From Paguma larvata (lineage: Eukaryota; Chordata; Mammalia; Carnivora; Viverridae), in NCBI GenBank assembly GCA_030068075.1, contig CM057826.1:34150211-34214210 (forward strand): DNA of 64,000 nucleotides. The letters run 5' to 3'. The stretch's first letter is position 1; the number at the start of each line of letters is the position of its first letter. The notes below the pieces were generated by a model. That model was not told where the DNA came from, searched no databases, and saw nothing but the letters and a program-made list of their open reading frames with translations. A program made the translations under genes and the position numbers. Shown here piece after piece: positions 21,361 through 33,409 of this stretch.

Positions 21361-21500
21361 TATTTAATTATAATCATCTGTCTACCTCCTCCACTTGAGC
21401 TCCCTGAGATCATGTCTAGTTGTTTTATAATATTGGCAGAACATTTCACATAGTATGAGCTTTACAAATATTTGTTACATTTAATTTGAACTTCAGTGAG
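21361..21500 (+). mobile_element. L2 LINE 3' end
   Basis: 'cacttgagctccctgagatc', 'cagaacatttcacatagtat' and 'gagctttacaaatatttgtt' match the L2 3' terminus ('taagctccttgagggcaggg..tggcacatagtaggtgctcaataaatatttgtt'). Confidence 0.6.
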
Positions 21501-21715
21501 GGTAACTTCTGGTGTATAATACACGCTCTCAGGATTAAGTCATACATAGCTCTGGTGTGGATTAGAAGCACTGTACACAGAAAAGAGGCAGTAGTACTAC
21601 TGTTTTTCTATTCCTTTAGCCTCTTAAATTAAATATGGCTAAAAACCTGATAATTCTTATTAATCAGAGCTTTACTAGGGAATTATGCTTAAATGACTGA
21701 GATCTAAGAACAAAA

Positions 21716-22985
21716 ATGTTTCCCCTTTTAGGGGAACCTAAAGGACACCAGTTATATTGGATCAGGGCCTATCCTTGTTTCCTTGTTTTAACCTGATTAC
21801 CTCTATGAAGACCCTGTCTCAAAACAAGGTAACATTCCAAAGTACTAAATGTTAGTGTATCCAAAACATCTTTCTGGGGGGACATCTACCCTCTAGCCCC
21901 CTCAAAAATCATGAACTTCCTATGTGCAAAATACATTCACCCTATCTCAACATCTTCTAAAGTCTTAATCATTCTAGCATTAACTCTTCATCCAAAATCT
22001 CATCTGAAACTTGTCAACTCAGGGTTCCAAATCTTACAATTGAAATCAATGGGGGTAAGATTCATCCTGGGGAAAAATTTATCTCTATGAACTTGTGATC
22101 CCAGACAAGTTATCTCCTTCCAAAATGCAATGGTGAGACAGGAATAGTATGTTTCTGAAAGGGAAAATTTTAAAGGAAAAAAAGGTCATGGTTCCCAAGC
22201 AAGTCTGATACCTAGCTGGACAAACTCTATTATATTTTACGGCATGGGAATACTTGTTGGCTTGATGCTCTGTCCTAGAGGCCCACGGGGTCGTGGCCCC
22301 ACTGGTGGAACTGATAACGTGGCCTTGCCCTTGGGAGTCATTCTTCCCTTTCTTGAAAGATAACACATGTTCACAATCAGGTCACTATTCTAGCCTAGTT
22401 CCTGTCTGGAGCATCCCAGGAGTCTGATAGCCTTCCTTTACTGCATCTTGTTTCTTTTCTCTGTGGTCTATATTGCCAGCATTTCTGTTACGATTGTTAA
22501 CTGGATCCACAAATCACACACCTGATCTGTTTAGCAAAGCATCATCCAGCCGTATACTCAGTGCTCTCTCCATAGCATGCTTTCTCTCTCTCTCTTTTTT
22601 TAATATAGATAGGCTGAGGATTTTTCAAATCTTCAAGTTCTGGCTACCTTTCATTTAACAATTCCTTCTTCAGTTATCTCTCCTCTCACATTTTATTATA
22701 AGCAGCAAGAAGAAACCAGGCCACACCTTCAACACTTTGCTTATAAATCTCTAAATATCAAAGTACACCACTTGCCAGTTTAACTTTCCACAAAACAGTG
22801 GAGCACAATTCAGCCAAGGCCTCTGTCACTTTATAACAGGGATCCATCTTTCTTCCAGTTTCCAATAACATCGCCTATGTCCACCTGAGACCTCATCAGA
22901 AGCATCATTAACATTCATATTCCTAACAACAGTGTCTTCAAGGCAATGTAGACTTTTCCTGGTACAAGTATGAGGCAGATTCTCC
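21716..22985 (-). mobile_element. MaLR (THE1/MST/MLT1-type) internal region, antisense
   Basis: Runs of text match the reverse complement of MaLR internal sequence: 'caacatcttctaaagtctta', 'attctagcattaactcttca', 'ccaaaatctcatctgaaac', 'agcaagaagaaaccaggcca', 'cttccacaaaacagtggagc', 'cactttataacagggatcca' and 'agtttccaataacatcgcct'. It is retroviral-like (ERVL-related), heavily decayed, with no usable frame. The minus-strand open frame at 22085-22366 is a remnant without intact motifs. Confidence 0.8.
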
Positions 22986-22988
22986 ATA

Positions 22989-23047
22989 TAAAGTGAACCA
23001 ATAAGACACACACACACACACACACACAAAGAGAGAGAAAGAGAGAG

Positions 23048-23089
<42 letters not shown>

Positions 23090-23090
23090 A
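22989..23090. repeat. (CA)n(GA)n compound microsatellite
   Basis: About 12 CA units followed by GA-rich DNA including about 20 GA units (23047-23088). It lies at the edge of an MLT2-like LTR whose terminus normally carries a short TA/GA run, so it probably grew from that. Confidence 0.93.
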
Positions 23091-23099
23091 AGACAGAGA

Positions 23100-23515
23100 T
23101 AGTTTGAGATGCTGGTTTAGTTTTAAAAATTTACTTAAAAATGATAATAGGGGCTGGTAAGTCCAAAATCCATGTGGCAAACTGACAGAAAGGAAGTTCA
23201 GGTAGGAGTTGATGTAGTTTTAGAACAAAGTCTGCAAGCAGGCAGACTAGAAACTTGGGCAGGGTTTCTATGTTGAAGTCTTTAAGCCAAATTCCTTATT
23301 CTTTGAGAAACCTCAATCTTTGTTTCTCAGCCCTTTAGCTGATTGGATGAGCCCCACTCACATTATTGAGGGTAGTTTGCTTTACTTAAAGTCTACTTGA
23401 AGATTTAAAATTTTAATCACATCTAAAATATCACTATGGCAACATCAAGACTGGTGTTTGACTACACAATTGTGCATCACAGCCTGGCTAACTTGATGTA
23501 AACCATTAGCCACAC
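23100..23515 (-). mobile_element. MLT2-like LTR (ERVL), antisense
   Basis: 'ggctggtaagtccaaaatcc', 'ctgattggatgagccccact', 'cacattattgagggtagttt', 'gctttacttaaagtctactt', 'aatcacatctaaaatatcac', 'ctggtgtttgactacacaat' and 'gcctggctaacttgatgtaa' follow an MLT2-type LTR in reverse complement. Confidence 0.8.
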
Positions 23516-23730
23516 ATTCCAATATGGAGTTGGAACTGACTTTGTACTAGACAAAGGCTGAATCCTGGTATAAAATGAGTGTGGGGTGAGAACAGAGATT
23601 GCGTATGGGCAACAGCCACATCTGAATTGTTTACAGATAGATGAAATCCTGTTTCTTCTTTGGTGGAATAGATTAGAACATAATAGTAGAAATAGCATGC
23701 GCTGACACACAGATAAGCTTGTGTGCTGAT
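23516..23730. other. Unassigned sequence
   Basis: A short minus-strand open frame (23477-23710) overlaps the end of the LTR and is not called. Confidence 0.5.
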
Positions 23731-23925
23731 TACAATTCTACCTTTTTACAGGTTGTGTGACTTCAGAAAAATTACTCAACATCCAAGTCCATTTTTCTTG
23801 TTAGAAAAGGTGAATATTAATATATCTGTTATAGGGCCATTGTGAGGGTTAAAGTGAGTGCTATGTGTAAACTACAGGGGACATAGCAGATATTCAAAAG
23901 ATGTTGGTTCTCTTCCCTTTTCCTT
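23731..23925 (+). repeat. MIR SINE
   Basis: 'ggttgtgtgacttcagaaaa', 'attactcaacatccaagtcc', 'gccattgtgagggttaaagt', 'gggacatagcagatattcaa' and 'aagatgttggttctc' follow the MIR consensus in sense orientation. Confidence 0.78.
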
Positions 23926-24199
23926 AAGTTTTAGACTCTGAAAATTAAATGATTAAAGGGTACTTACTCTTTCTTACATTGATTAAGTGTAACAAGATAG
24001 TTGTGCAGTACCTGCCCTAAAGTTCTTAGCAAGAAATTATAGATCAGATATTAAATATTTAGTAGGATTCAAGGCTGCCTATACATTGTATAGATGCTTG
24101 TTGTGAAATAATAGAGGATACACATATTATTTCCTGTCTCCAGATCCTGGTACAGAGCTTCTCAAATGCTTATAATTTCCTAAGTGAGAAGAGCACCAG
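23926..24199. other. Unassigned sequence
   Basis: Nothing recognised. Confidence 0.5.
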
Positions 24200-24430
24200 G
24201 AGTGTTTTTTGTTCTACTGTTGGTCTTTGACCCTGGTTTCTAACACAGGGATCCTAAATCCCTTGGAACTTCCGGGGGATTTTAGTGTCTTTTGTTCTAA
24301 TGAGGTGACTCTTGGTGGGCTTCTGGATGGGGGCTGGTCACCAGAAAGACCAAGTCATGATTAGAAGCTAGATAATTTCAGCCCCATTCTCTGGTCTTTA
24401 GACAAGGAAGAGAGGTTGAAAATTGAGTTA

Positions 24431-24650
24431 CTCAAGGCTCCTGGATGGCTCAGTCAGTTAAGCTTTGGACTTCAGCTCAGGTCATGATCTCATTGTTCAT
24501 GGGTTGGAGCCCTGTGTGGGTCTCTGCACTGACAATGTAGAGCCTGTTTGGGAGTCGCTCCTCTCTTTCCCCGTCTCTCTGCCCCTCCATGACTCACAGT
24601 TTTTCTCTTTCTCTCTCTCTCTCTCAAAAAAAAAAAAGTTATAAAAAAAT
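24431..24650 (+). mobile_element. CAN-SINE nested in LTR
   Basis: Target-site duplication 'aaaattgagtta' at 24419-24430 and 24651-24662. The head 'ggctcctggatggctcagtc' is diverged, and a CT-rich body with an A-rich tail follows. Confidence 0.93.
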
Positions 24651-24893
24651 AAAATTGAGTTAATCATTGATCATGTCTACCTCACGAAGCCTCCATAAAA
24701 ATCCCATTAGTATGGGGATTCAGAGAACTTCTGGTTGGTGAACACAGCCACACAGCGGAAGGGTGACTACCCCATTTCCAAGGGGGTTGTACTGCCTGCA
24801 CTTGGGAATCTCCCAGACTTTGCCCTACATATTTTTCATCGGTCCATGCGTCTGTATCTCTTATCATATTCTTTAGTAAACTAGTAGTGTAAC

Positions 24894-25507
24894 TGAACCC
24901 AAGTCCATCTGCCAAATATGCAGCAAAGCCAAAAACTGAGACATCAGACTTGCTGCAAGGAAAGTTTATTTAAGAGGCAGCCAAACAAGGAGACTGGGGG
25001 ACAAGCCTCAAATCTGCCTTCCTGAAAGAAGAGAGAACAAGATTTTTGTAATGATAGGGGTTGAGATTACATACATATTGATGAAAAGGGCAGGGAAACC
25101 TATGACTATTCATGAGGAAAGATGGAGCATGTGCACTGAGCAAGCATCCATGTAACACATCCTTTCTTCACTTTGGGGTGGAGACAACATCAGAAGGAAG
25201 CAAAATTCAGCACTGATATCAGGAGGTTATCTTAGGACAAGGGGAAGGAACTATGTGCATATTTCAAGAGGCAGTATAAACTAGATGAAGTCTTAAGTTC
25301 ATTATGTTGGGAAAGGAATGCAGGGCCTTGCTTATTCATAGGCTGAAACTATATCAGTTGCCTTTGAGTCAGGCTTCTGGATAGACAGCTAGCGAGTTTG
25401 TGAGTAGGGTCTGAAAAGACACAATACCTGATTAGGGGAAACAGTTCTTTGAAAAATAAACTTTAAACTTTCTGCTAGTTTCAATTTCTTTAACCCTATG
25501 GGGCACA
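24894..25507 (-). mobile_element. Solo LTR nested within another LTR, antisense
   Basis: This 614 bp segment separates two parts of the host LTR. On the minus strand it starts TGTGCCCCATAGGG and ends GGACTTGGGTTCA, so it has TG..CA termini. An AATAAA signal ('ttaaataaactttccttgca') lies about 70 bp before the 3' end, as expected for R/U5. No internal proviral sequence is present. A clear target duplication was not found. The family is not recognised. Confidence 0.65.
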
Positions 25508-25799
25508 GTTTGAATAACTGTGTTTCCCTGAGTTCTGTGAGCTCCAGTAACAAATTAATAAAACCTGAGGAGAAGGTCAGAGGAACCTCTGATTTGTAGC
25601 CAAGTCAGGCAGAAGTTGTGGGTCACCTGGGGACCTACTGCTTAGCAGTTGACATCTGAAGTAGGGAGGAGTCTCATGGGACTTAGCCCTTAACCTGTGG
25701 AATCTGCTTCTATATCCTGGTAGATAGTGTCAGAATTGAGTTAAATTATAAGACAGCCATCTGGTGTCACAGGATTTTTGTGGGGAAAAGCCTGACGTA

Positions 25800-26774
25800 T
25801 GTGGTGTCTGAAGTGTTAAAAGTGTGGTAAAGTAGTGTAAAGCAAAAATAGAAGGAAGACTACTGAGTTTTTCTAACTCACTTGCTGAATGTTATTTATT
25901 AGTTAAATTAACCATTGAAAGAGCAGAGTTAAGAATTGATGGGTAAAGCAACGGAATAACCCCAGAGAGCTGCATTATTTTTTCTTGGTCTAAAATGTAT
26001 AGTAAACATTAACTTTAGGTAGTTATGATGATTTGCTTTTCAGTAATCAAGTAGACAAACCATTGGCTTCACACATGGGAAGGTACAGCTGTATTATTCA
26101 TCAGGAAGCATTTGAAATGAAGTTTCTACATGTAGACTATTATAAATAAATCTAAATATAATGGCAAATATTTTATTCAGAGCTTGGTATATGTCAGAAA
26201 TCTTGGCATTTTCTTGTCATTGGGTTTCTAGGGATTACATATAACTGACTTCTCTCACATTATTGTTTCTGTCTTAACACTTAAATTTCTTTTCGGTAGA
26301 TATTCTACTTAAAATGCTCAGAGACTACTACAAAGTAGAATGCTTATAAATAACCAGCCTATTGAGATCCTTTAAGTGAAAAGAACATATTTGTAGAAAA
26401 ACTAGCGGGAATTTAATTAAAGTGTTGACATGCTGCCAAATAAGTCAGTGAAAAATAGTCATCGCACAATAAATATTCAAAAATAATCACTATCAATCAA
26501 GCCAACAATGCTAAATGAGTATAAACAATTGGAAAAGAGCAGAACCAGAATTTCTGAAAACAGTACTTCCAAGGTCTGTTTACCAGAATTAGCATTTTCA
26601 ACAATCTTTGGAGTTTATCTGAAATTCCCAAATAGTTTCCTTTCTGTGATCATTTCAGAAACTCTCTTCTCCATAGGATTATATTTGTACTAGTTGAACA
26701 TTTTGCCCAGGGACTGGACTAGAGCTGTAGTTAAGTTTGGGTGTTCATAATCTAGGTTATTGTCTCTGATGCTT
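25800..26774. other. Unassigned sequence
   Basis: The first bases contain the primer-binding-like motif. The rest is AT-rich unique DNA. The plus-strand frame at 26508-26693 has no recognised motif. Confidence 0.5.
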
Positions 26775-27800
26775 CTTTTGCTCTGAGGCCGGAAGCCTAG
26801 GGGTCATCTTCATTCCTCTCTTTACCTTCCCTCATACCCTGAATTCAACCCATCCGCAAACCCTGTAACTCCTGCTTCTATCCTGAATTAAATCCCGTCT
26901 TTCCACTTCCACTCTGTCACTCTATTCCGAGCAACCAGGCCACCATCATCTGTCACATGATTTATAGCAATCGCCGCCCAGCTGGTCTCTCAGATTCTAT
27001 TCTTAACCCCTCACAGTCTATTCTCCAGACAGCGACTAGTGATCCTTTGCAAATCAAATCATGTTTCTCTCTGGTACAAAATCCCTTGATGGTTTCTTAG
27101 CACACTCATAATAAAATATAGCATTCCTACTGTGGCTTAAAAAGGTCTGCTTGATTTGGCCCCTTTTCTTGCTCACTTCATGCTCTCCCGATCCAGTTCA
27201 GTCTGCTGCAGACTCTTAGGCATTTGTGCCATCTCTTAAAAAAGCCAAAATTCTTGGGGTTCCTGGGTGGCTCAGTCAGTTAAGCATCTTACTTCAGCTC
27301 AGCTCATGATCTTGCAGTTTATGAGTTCGAGACCCATGTTGGGCTCTGTGCTGACAGCTCAGGGCCTAGAGTCTGCTTCAGATTCTGTGTCTCCCTCGTT
27401 TTCTGCCCCTCCCCTGCTCACACTCTCTCTCTCTCTTTCTCAAAAACTTAATAAACATTAAAAAAATTTTTTTAAAAGCCAAAATTATCCTTTTTAACTT
27501 TTAAAATTTTACATACCTCCTCTTCTGTCGCCTGGGTGTGTTCTCTAGATTTTCAAGTAGATTTCTCCTTCAAGTGCATGTCTTTGCCATGTTCTACCCT
27601 TAAACCTGCTTCCTTTCTTTTACAGCACTTGTTACTCTGTGAAATTGCTGGTTTTTGTTTTGTTTAGTTTCATTGCTTACTTGCTTAGTGTATGTTTCTA
27701 CTAGTAGGGTTAGGAGTTTTAGGCTTTTGTTATTGTTCATTGTTGTATCTCAGCTCTACAATACTTGGTAATGTCTATTGAAGAAACAAATGAAGAATGA
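26775..27800 (+). mobile_element. L2 LINE 3' region, split by a SINE
   Basis: 'cagctggtctctcagattct', 'cagcgactagtgatcctttg', 'caaatcaaatcatgtttctc', 'aaaatcccttgatggtttct', 'gatttggccccttttcttgc' before the SINE, and 'tttctccttcaagtgcatgt', 'cagcacttgttactctgtga', 'ttgttgtatctcagctctac' after it, match L2 in order. This is the best-preserved L2 in the window. Confidence 0.82.
27253..27473 (+). mobile_element. CAN-SINE nested in L2
   Basis: Target-site duplication 'aaaagccaaaatt' (27240-27252 and 27474-27486). The SINE has a normal head, a box B variant 'gagttcgagaccc' and an A-rich tail. Confidence 0.94.
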
Positions 27801-28734
27801 GTAGATTTCTATGGAAAACCTGGGTGAAAGAAAAGGACCATTGATTCAGAGAATAGAGTACAAGACTGTAATAAAAAATTAGAAGCAGAAGTAATCTAAA
27901 TTGTGCTACAAGCCTGCGTTAACACTCCCTTTCTCCCAAATTCTATTTATACTGACAAAAAAGAAGAGTAGTTTTGATCATTCCTTTTCTGACTGCCAGT
28001 TGTGAGATTTTCACTTAAAATGTGTGTTTCATTATAAAGCAAACTCGATATGGGTGTGTATGTGTGTGTGTTTAATTTGATCAGAAGTTATCACCTACAG
28101 ATGTGGAGATGTGACCTAAACACATGATCCAGGACTAACCATTCAGATTTTTCTTTTCTGGCATTTACATGTGAGTGCAAAGAAATTGAGGTTCTCATTT
28201 TCCTCTTATGTTCTTCCCAACTTGGATGATGGAAACCTCAAGCTGTCTTTGGCCAAATTCTCCTCTGCTTAGAGAAAAGTTACCTGTACCAAGAGAAATT
28301 AAACCCAATTTATAAGGAAGTAGAGTTAGGACAGGGTTGAATATGGGGAAGGAAAGGTGAATCAGGTGCTGAGTTAAATTAGAATCAGGGGCATGTTATC
28401 TTATGATAATAGATAATCATTACTGTCCAGAGTAGATCTTACCCAAAACTTTGTATGGGGATCTGTTTTGTGTGGGTGTTCCCAGATACCTCCATACAGA
28501 GGGCTTTGAAAGGGTTCTATGGAATGGCAAACTTTTGGGGACATGATTTGAGAATCAATAATTGTAAATATCAAAGTAGAGAAGTTAAATAACTTTCCAC
28601 AGGCATTTAACTAGTTGATTAACTCGCTGGTCATTGGAGAGAAATGGATAAAGATAATGAACTCTAATCTATGTTTATAGCCCTTAATTCAGAGTAATTT
28701 TATATCATCAGACTTCTTAAGGTCACTCTACTTC
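27801..28734. other. Unassigned unique sequence
   Basis: No gene. A short TG-rich run lies near 28053-28072. Confidence 0.55.
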
Positions 28735-29018
28735 CTAGAATCTCATATTTTCAAAATAACACTCAAAGTCTTTAACCTAGAATTCAAGTCTGTTGATGAT
28801 CTAATTCTCTTCCTTCTACAACCTAATTCCACCACATGCCTTTGTTAAGCTATTAAATGTGCCTGAAAACATAATTCTTTGGGTTTCTTTCTATTTACAA
28901 TTGCATTTGGTCCTGCCCACAGTGCTCTACTGGACTTAGCACATTCTGTGCATCTAACAGCTCCTGGGGTAGGGTATGTATTCAATAGGTGTCAGCATAA
29001 ATGAATGAGTCAATTTCT
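28735..29018 (+). mobile_element. L2 LINE 3' fragment
   Basis: 'aaagtctttaacctagaatt', 'tgttgatgatctaattctct', 'gcacattctgtgcatctaac' and the end 'attcaataggtgtcagcata' then 'aatgaatgagtc' match L2 3' sequence in sense. Confidence 0.6.
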
Positions 29019-29588
29019 TGTCCTCCGTAGGCATTTTTATCTACAGAATCAGAGACATCAGAAGGTATATTGAGAATTATATTATTAAACACACCAATTA
29101 TTGATTATTTATAGAAATAAATACTTAACGGGTATTGTGTCATTTTTAGGTTGGATAAAAAATGAAACATTGGGAATTATGGAATAGCATCTAACTGCAC
29201 TTAACATATATTCTTTGGTTTTTCTAATACAAGATTCCTGACCACTCCAAAAGGGTAATTGTTTTACTCATAATAAAAGAAGTAAGTTCACTTTTAAGAT
29301 TTTTTAACATCATGCAAATAATGTGCTGTGTGACTGTATTAACAATATCATATTAGACCAAAATGCCAACTTATAATTTACTTTTGTTTACATGTACTTA
29401 TTATTAAGGAAAGTTAAGACTGATATAGATTACCGTTTTTAGTTTAAACAAATTTATTTGGTAGCATAATCTAATTTGATAAAAATCAATTATTTTAAAA
29501 TCAACTTTTGATGAAATAAATGTTACAGAAGGGCCACGTGTTTTCTTGAGAGTCAAGTGTTTAAAGAAATAAGAAAATAATGATAAAA
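29019..29588. other. Unassigned unique sequence
   Basis: AT-rich DNA with no recognised feature. Confidence 0.55.
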
Positions 29589-31492
29589 CTCTCAAAAAAA
29601 TAGGAGGAACATACCTCAACATAATAAAGGCCATCTATGAAAACCCTACAGCTAACATCATCATTAATGGGGAGAAACTGAGAGCTTTTCCCCTAAGGTC
29701 AGGAGCAAGAAAAGGATGTCTAGTATCGACACTTTTATTCAACATAGTAGTGGAAGTCCTAGTCACAGCAATCAGACTACAAAAAGAAATAAAAGGAATA
29801 AAAATTGGTAAGGAAGAAGTAAAACTATCACTATTTGCAGATGACATGATACTCTTTATAGAAAACTCTAAAGATGCTACCAAAAAAAAAAAAAAACTTC
29901 TAGAACTGATAAAGGAATTCAGTCAAGTCGCAGGATACAAAATCAATGTACAGAAATCTATTGCATTTCTATGCACCAATAATGAAATAGCAGAAAGGGA
30001 AATTAAGGAAACTATCCCACTTACAGTTTGCACCCAAAATAATAAGATACCTAGGAATAAACCTAACCAAAGAGGTGAAAGACCTGCATTTTGAAAACTT
30101 TAAAAAATGATGAAAGAAATTCAAGACAACACAAAGAAATGGAAAGGTATTCCATGCTCATTGACTGGAAAAACAAATGTTGTTAAGTAAACTACACATC
30201 TAGTGCAATTCCTATCAAAATGCCAACAGCATTTTTCACAGAACTAGAACAAACAATCCTAAAATTTATACAGAACCCCCAAAATCCCTGAATAGGCAAA
30301 GAAATAAAAAATAAAGCAAAGCAGGAGGCATCACAATTCCAGACTTTGAGTTATATTACAAAGCTGTAGGGACCAAAACAGCATGGTACTGGCACAAAAA
30401 TAGACACATAGATCAATAAAACAGAAAAGAAAATCCATAAATAAACTCACAATTATATAACCGATTAATCTTCAAAAAAGTAGGAAAGAATATCCAGTGG
30501 GAAAAATACAGTCTCTTCAATAAATGGTATTGGGAAAACTGGACAGCCACTTGCAAAAGAATGAAACTTTCACCCTGCACAAACTAAATTCGAAATGGAT
30601 TAAAGACCTAAATGTGAGACCTGAAACCACAAAATTCTGAAAGAGAACAAAGCAGTAATTTCTTTGACATTAGCTGTAACAACTTTTTAGATATATCTCT
30701 TGAGGCAAGGGAAACAAAACCAAAAATAAACCATTGGGACTACATTAAAATAAAAAGCTTCTTCACAGCAAAGAAAACAACCAACAAAGCTAAAAGACGA
30801 CCTACAGAATGGGAGAAGATATTTGCAAATGACATATCTGATAAAGGGCTACGTATCCAAAATATATAAAGAACTTATAAAACTCAACACCTAAAAAACA
30901 AATAACTCAGTTAAAAAATGAGCAGAAGACATGAACATACGTTTCTCCAAAGAAGACATCCAGATGGCCAATAGACACATGAGAAGATGCTCACCATCAC
31001 TTATGATTAGGGAAATGCAAGTCAAAGTTACAATGAGATACATCTCACACCTGTAAGGATGGCTAAAATGAAGAACACAAGAAAGAACAGGCATTGGCAA
31101 GGATGTGGAGAAAAAGGAACCCTCTTGCACCATTGGTGGGAATGCAAACTGGTGCAGCCAGTGTGGAAAGCAGTATGGAGGTTCCTCAAAAAGTTAAAAA
31201 TGGAACTACCTTATGATCCAGCATTTTACTTCTGGGTGTTTACTCAAAGAATACAACAACATTAATCAAAGGGATACATGAACCCCTACATTTATAGCAG
31301 CGTTATTTACAATAGCCAAGAAATGGAAGCAGCTCAAGTATCAATCAATTGATGAATGAATAAAGAAGATGTGAGATAGATATATTTATATCTATATATC
31401 TATAAATATAGACCTATTTATAAATAGATAATATATATCTATATCTAAATAGAAATAGATATATATCTATCTATATATCTGACATCTACTTT

Positions 31493-31531
<39 letters not shown>

Positions 31532-31755
31532 GTGATGGAATATTATTCAGAATGAATTTGGTGATTACCAGAGGGGAACAGGTGGGGGATGGATTAAATA
31601 GGTAATGATGATTAAGAAGTTCACTCACTTGTTGTGATGAGCACAGGGTGATGTATGGAACTGTTGAAGCATTATATTGTATACCTGAAACTAACATAAC
31701 ATTGTATGTTCACTAACTGGAATTAAAATAAAACGTATTTTTTAATTTAAAAAGG
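29589..31755 (+). mobile_element. 5'-truncated L1 with ORF2 reverse transcriptase remnant
   Basis: The longest L1 in the window. The frame at 29750-30094 reads through the reverse transcriptase active-site motif 'LFADDMILF' (around 29831-29857) and on through '[15 protein letters not shown]'. Downstream '[20 protein letters not shown]' (31059 onward) is ORF2 C-terminal zinc-knuckle-region sequence. Frameshifts and stops break the frame and everything 5' of the RT region is missing, so it is a dead copy. The 3' UTR ends 'ctaactggaattaaaataaa'. The flanks 'aaagaaataagaaaataa' and 'aaaggaaataagcaaataaa' may be a diverged target duplication. Confidence 0.92.
31377..31533. repeat. AT-rich microsatellite expansion inside L1
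   Basis: (TA)n and TATC-like runs occupy the position where L1 normally reads 'gatgtggtatatatatacaa', just before 'tgatggaatattattcag'. The repeat evidently grew from the short native TA run. Confidence 0.9.
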
Positions 31756-32265
31756 AAATAAGCAAATAAATCAATTTATTTTTACGCTAGTTTAGATAGC
31801 ATGACTATTATTTGTATTCTGAAAGGGCTTTTTCCTCTTTCTATGGGTGAATTTTATTTAACAAAAGTAGCATATTTCCTGAGTGGAATTTGGTGGTTCT
31901 TCAAATTTGGTGTGTATGTGAAGAGTCTCTTAGGGCTCCAAATAATATATATAATGTATATTCTTGTATACATGGATCCTAGAAATACTTTTTTTTCCAA
32001 GTTTAAGAAGTGATTCTGAGATGACTGATTTTAGGATCCCATTAGGAAGAGACAAAAACCATAATATTTCCTGATAATATGCAGGAAAACCATGAACCGA
32101 GAGAAGGAACTTATTTTCCCTTTAGAAGAAAAGGTCAGAAATCTAAGGAATTCAAGTAATTAGTGAAAAGAGTGGTAGAATTACAAGTAAAATGAAAAGC
32201 AGTCCATCCTTTTAATTATTAGTCATATATGGTGAAAAAGAGCCTAGCTGAATAAACTTATGGGA
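31756..32265. other. Unassigned unique sequence
   Basis: Nothing recognised. Confidence 0.5.
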
Positions 32266-32432
32266 TTTTATGCCAGAAAACCTGAGTTTAAATTTTAGTT
32301 CTATCTCTCAACAGCTATGTTCTTACTAAATCTCTTTGAGGCTGAATTTTTGCATTTAGAAAAGGGAAATAATGCTTCACACAAAGTTGATGTCAAGTGG
32401 GAATTAAATAAAGTGTATGCAATGGTTTTATT
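32266..32432 (+). repeat. MIR SINE
   Basis: 'gccagaaaacctgagtttaa', 'ttctatctctcaacagctat', 'ctaaatctctttgaggctga', 'gcatttagaaaagggaaata' and 'gggaattaaataaagtgtat' follow the MIR consensus. Confidence 0.72.
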
Positions 32433-33405
32433 CTTCTCCAGATACTTCGAAAGGTTTGATACATTTATTCATTCAGTAAACATTAGTTGGAACATTAATT
32501 GGGTAGTCTCTCAAAGTCAGGCAGTGAAGGCAGTGTGTTAAAGCCTAGAAAGACTTTCTTTCTATAATGAGGGAAAAAAGTATTTTGTTGCTTTAAAAAA
32601 AAATCTTTACCGAAGTCATAGATGAATATATACTCGTCATAGATTAATATATACTCTTTGTGAACTTGCCAAAGTCACTCATCTCCCATCCTCCAGCACT
32701 TCTTCCCTCTCTGTAGTTAACCAGTGTGTGGATCTTTCCAGAACTTTTTTATTGTTGTCACGATTTTATAATTAGTCTGCCTCTCTAAAAATGAGAACTT
32801 TTTTTTTCCCCAACTGGAATAATTTTGCTTCATAGACAAACAGAGGCTTAACAATGGTTGTTTATCATCTCACTGACCCAGTCCAGACACTAGGCCAGAA
32901 CTCCAAAGTAAACCCAAGAGCCAAATGATATCGTCAAGGGCACATGTTCCTTCCACCCTTCCACGCTCCCACCCTCCACTTCATAGAACACCTGCACCTT
33001 GTCTGTGGTTACACAACGGCTACAGCTCTTTTAAATACAGGACTTCATCAGTGTCCAAAGACATAAAGTGCAGTTCCTAACGTATCCCCTTATAAAGTAT
33101 CTTCCCAGAAGCCCCCAGGAAACTTCCCCTGATGTCTCATTGGCCAGGTTAAAATTAATGGTATGCTTAAAAAATTACTTGCAAGAAGAACAGATTGACT
33201 ATAATTGGGTTAGGCAGTTGCCATTCATCCTCATGTCCCCTGCAAACAGAGAAAGGGTAAACATGGACAGAGCAAAGTCTCTGCAGCAGCAGGAAAGAAT
33301 ATGATGAAGGATGGCTGTTGTGTTGGCCACCTTCAGGGTCTGCCAGAAACGCAAATTGAATGGAAACTGTGTTCCATAGTGACAATAAACATATTTCTGG
33401 AAAAA
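32433..33405. other. Unassigned sequence, possibly old repeat-derived
   Basis: 32820-33310 has somewhat higher GC and phrases such as 'ctcattggccaggttaaaat' that look repeat-like, but no family can be assigned. The plus-strand frame at 33068-33304 has no recognised motif. Confidence 0.4.
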
Positions 33406-33409
33406 ATAA

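Larger units (their letters stand above)
24200..25799 (+). mobile_element. Host LTR, split into three pieces by a SINE and an inverted LTR
   Basis: Sense LTR text appears in pieces: 'aatgaggtgactcttggtgg', 'gggggctggtcaccagaaag', 'accaagtcatgattagaagc', 'gaagcctccataaaaatccc', 'cagagaacttctggttggtg' before 24893. After 25508 it resumes with 'tgtttccctgagttctgtga', 'gttgacatctgaagtaggga' and 'tggtagatagtgtcagaatt'. The end is followed by 'tggtgtctgaagtg' (about 25802-25815), which resembles an ERVL-type primer-binding site. The SINE is at 24431-24650 and the inverted LTR at 24894-25507. The subfamily is not named with confidence. Confidence 0.75.

Noticed and set aside
27522..27530. Excellent minus-strand donor GAG|GTATGTAA
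   Set aside because: It falls inside a sense L2 with no open frame of note on the minus strand, so it is probably a chance match.
29750..30094. 114-residue open frame with a reverse transcriptase motif as a possible gene
   Set aside because: It is part of a 5'-truncated L1 ORF2 broken by frameshifts, so it is a mobile-element remnant and not a host gene.
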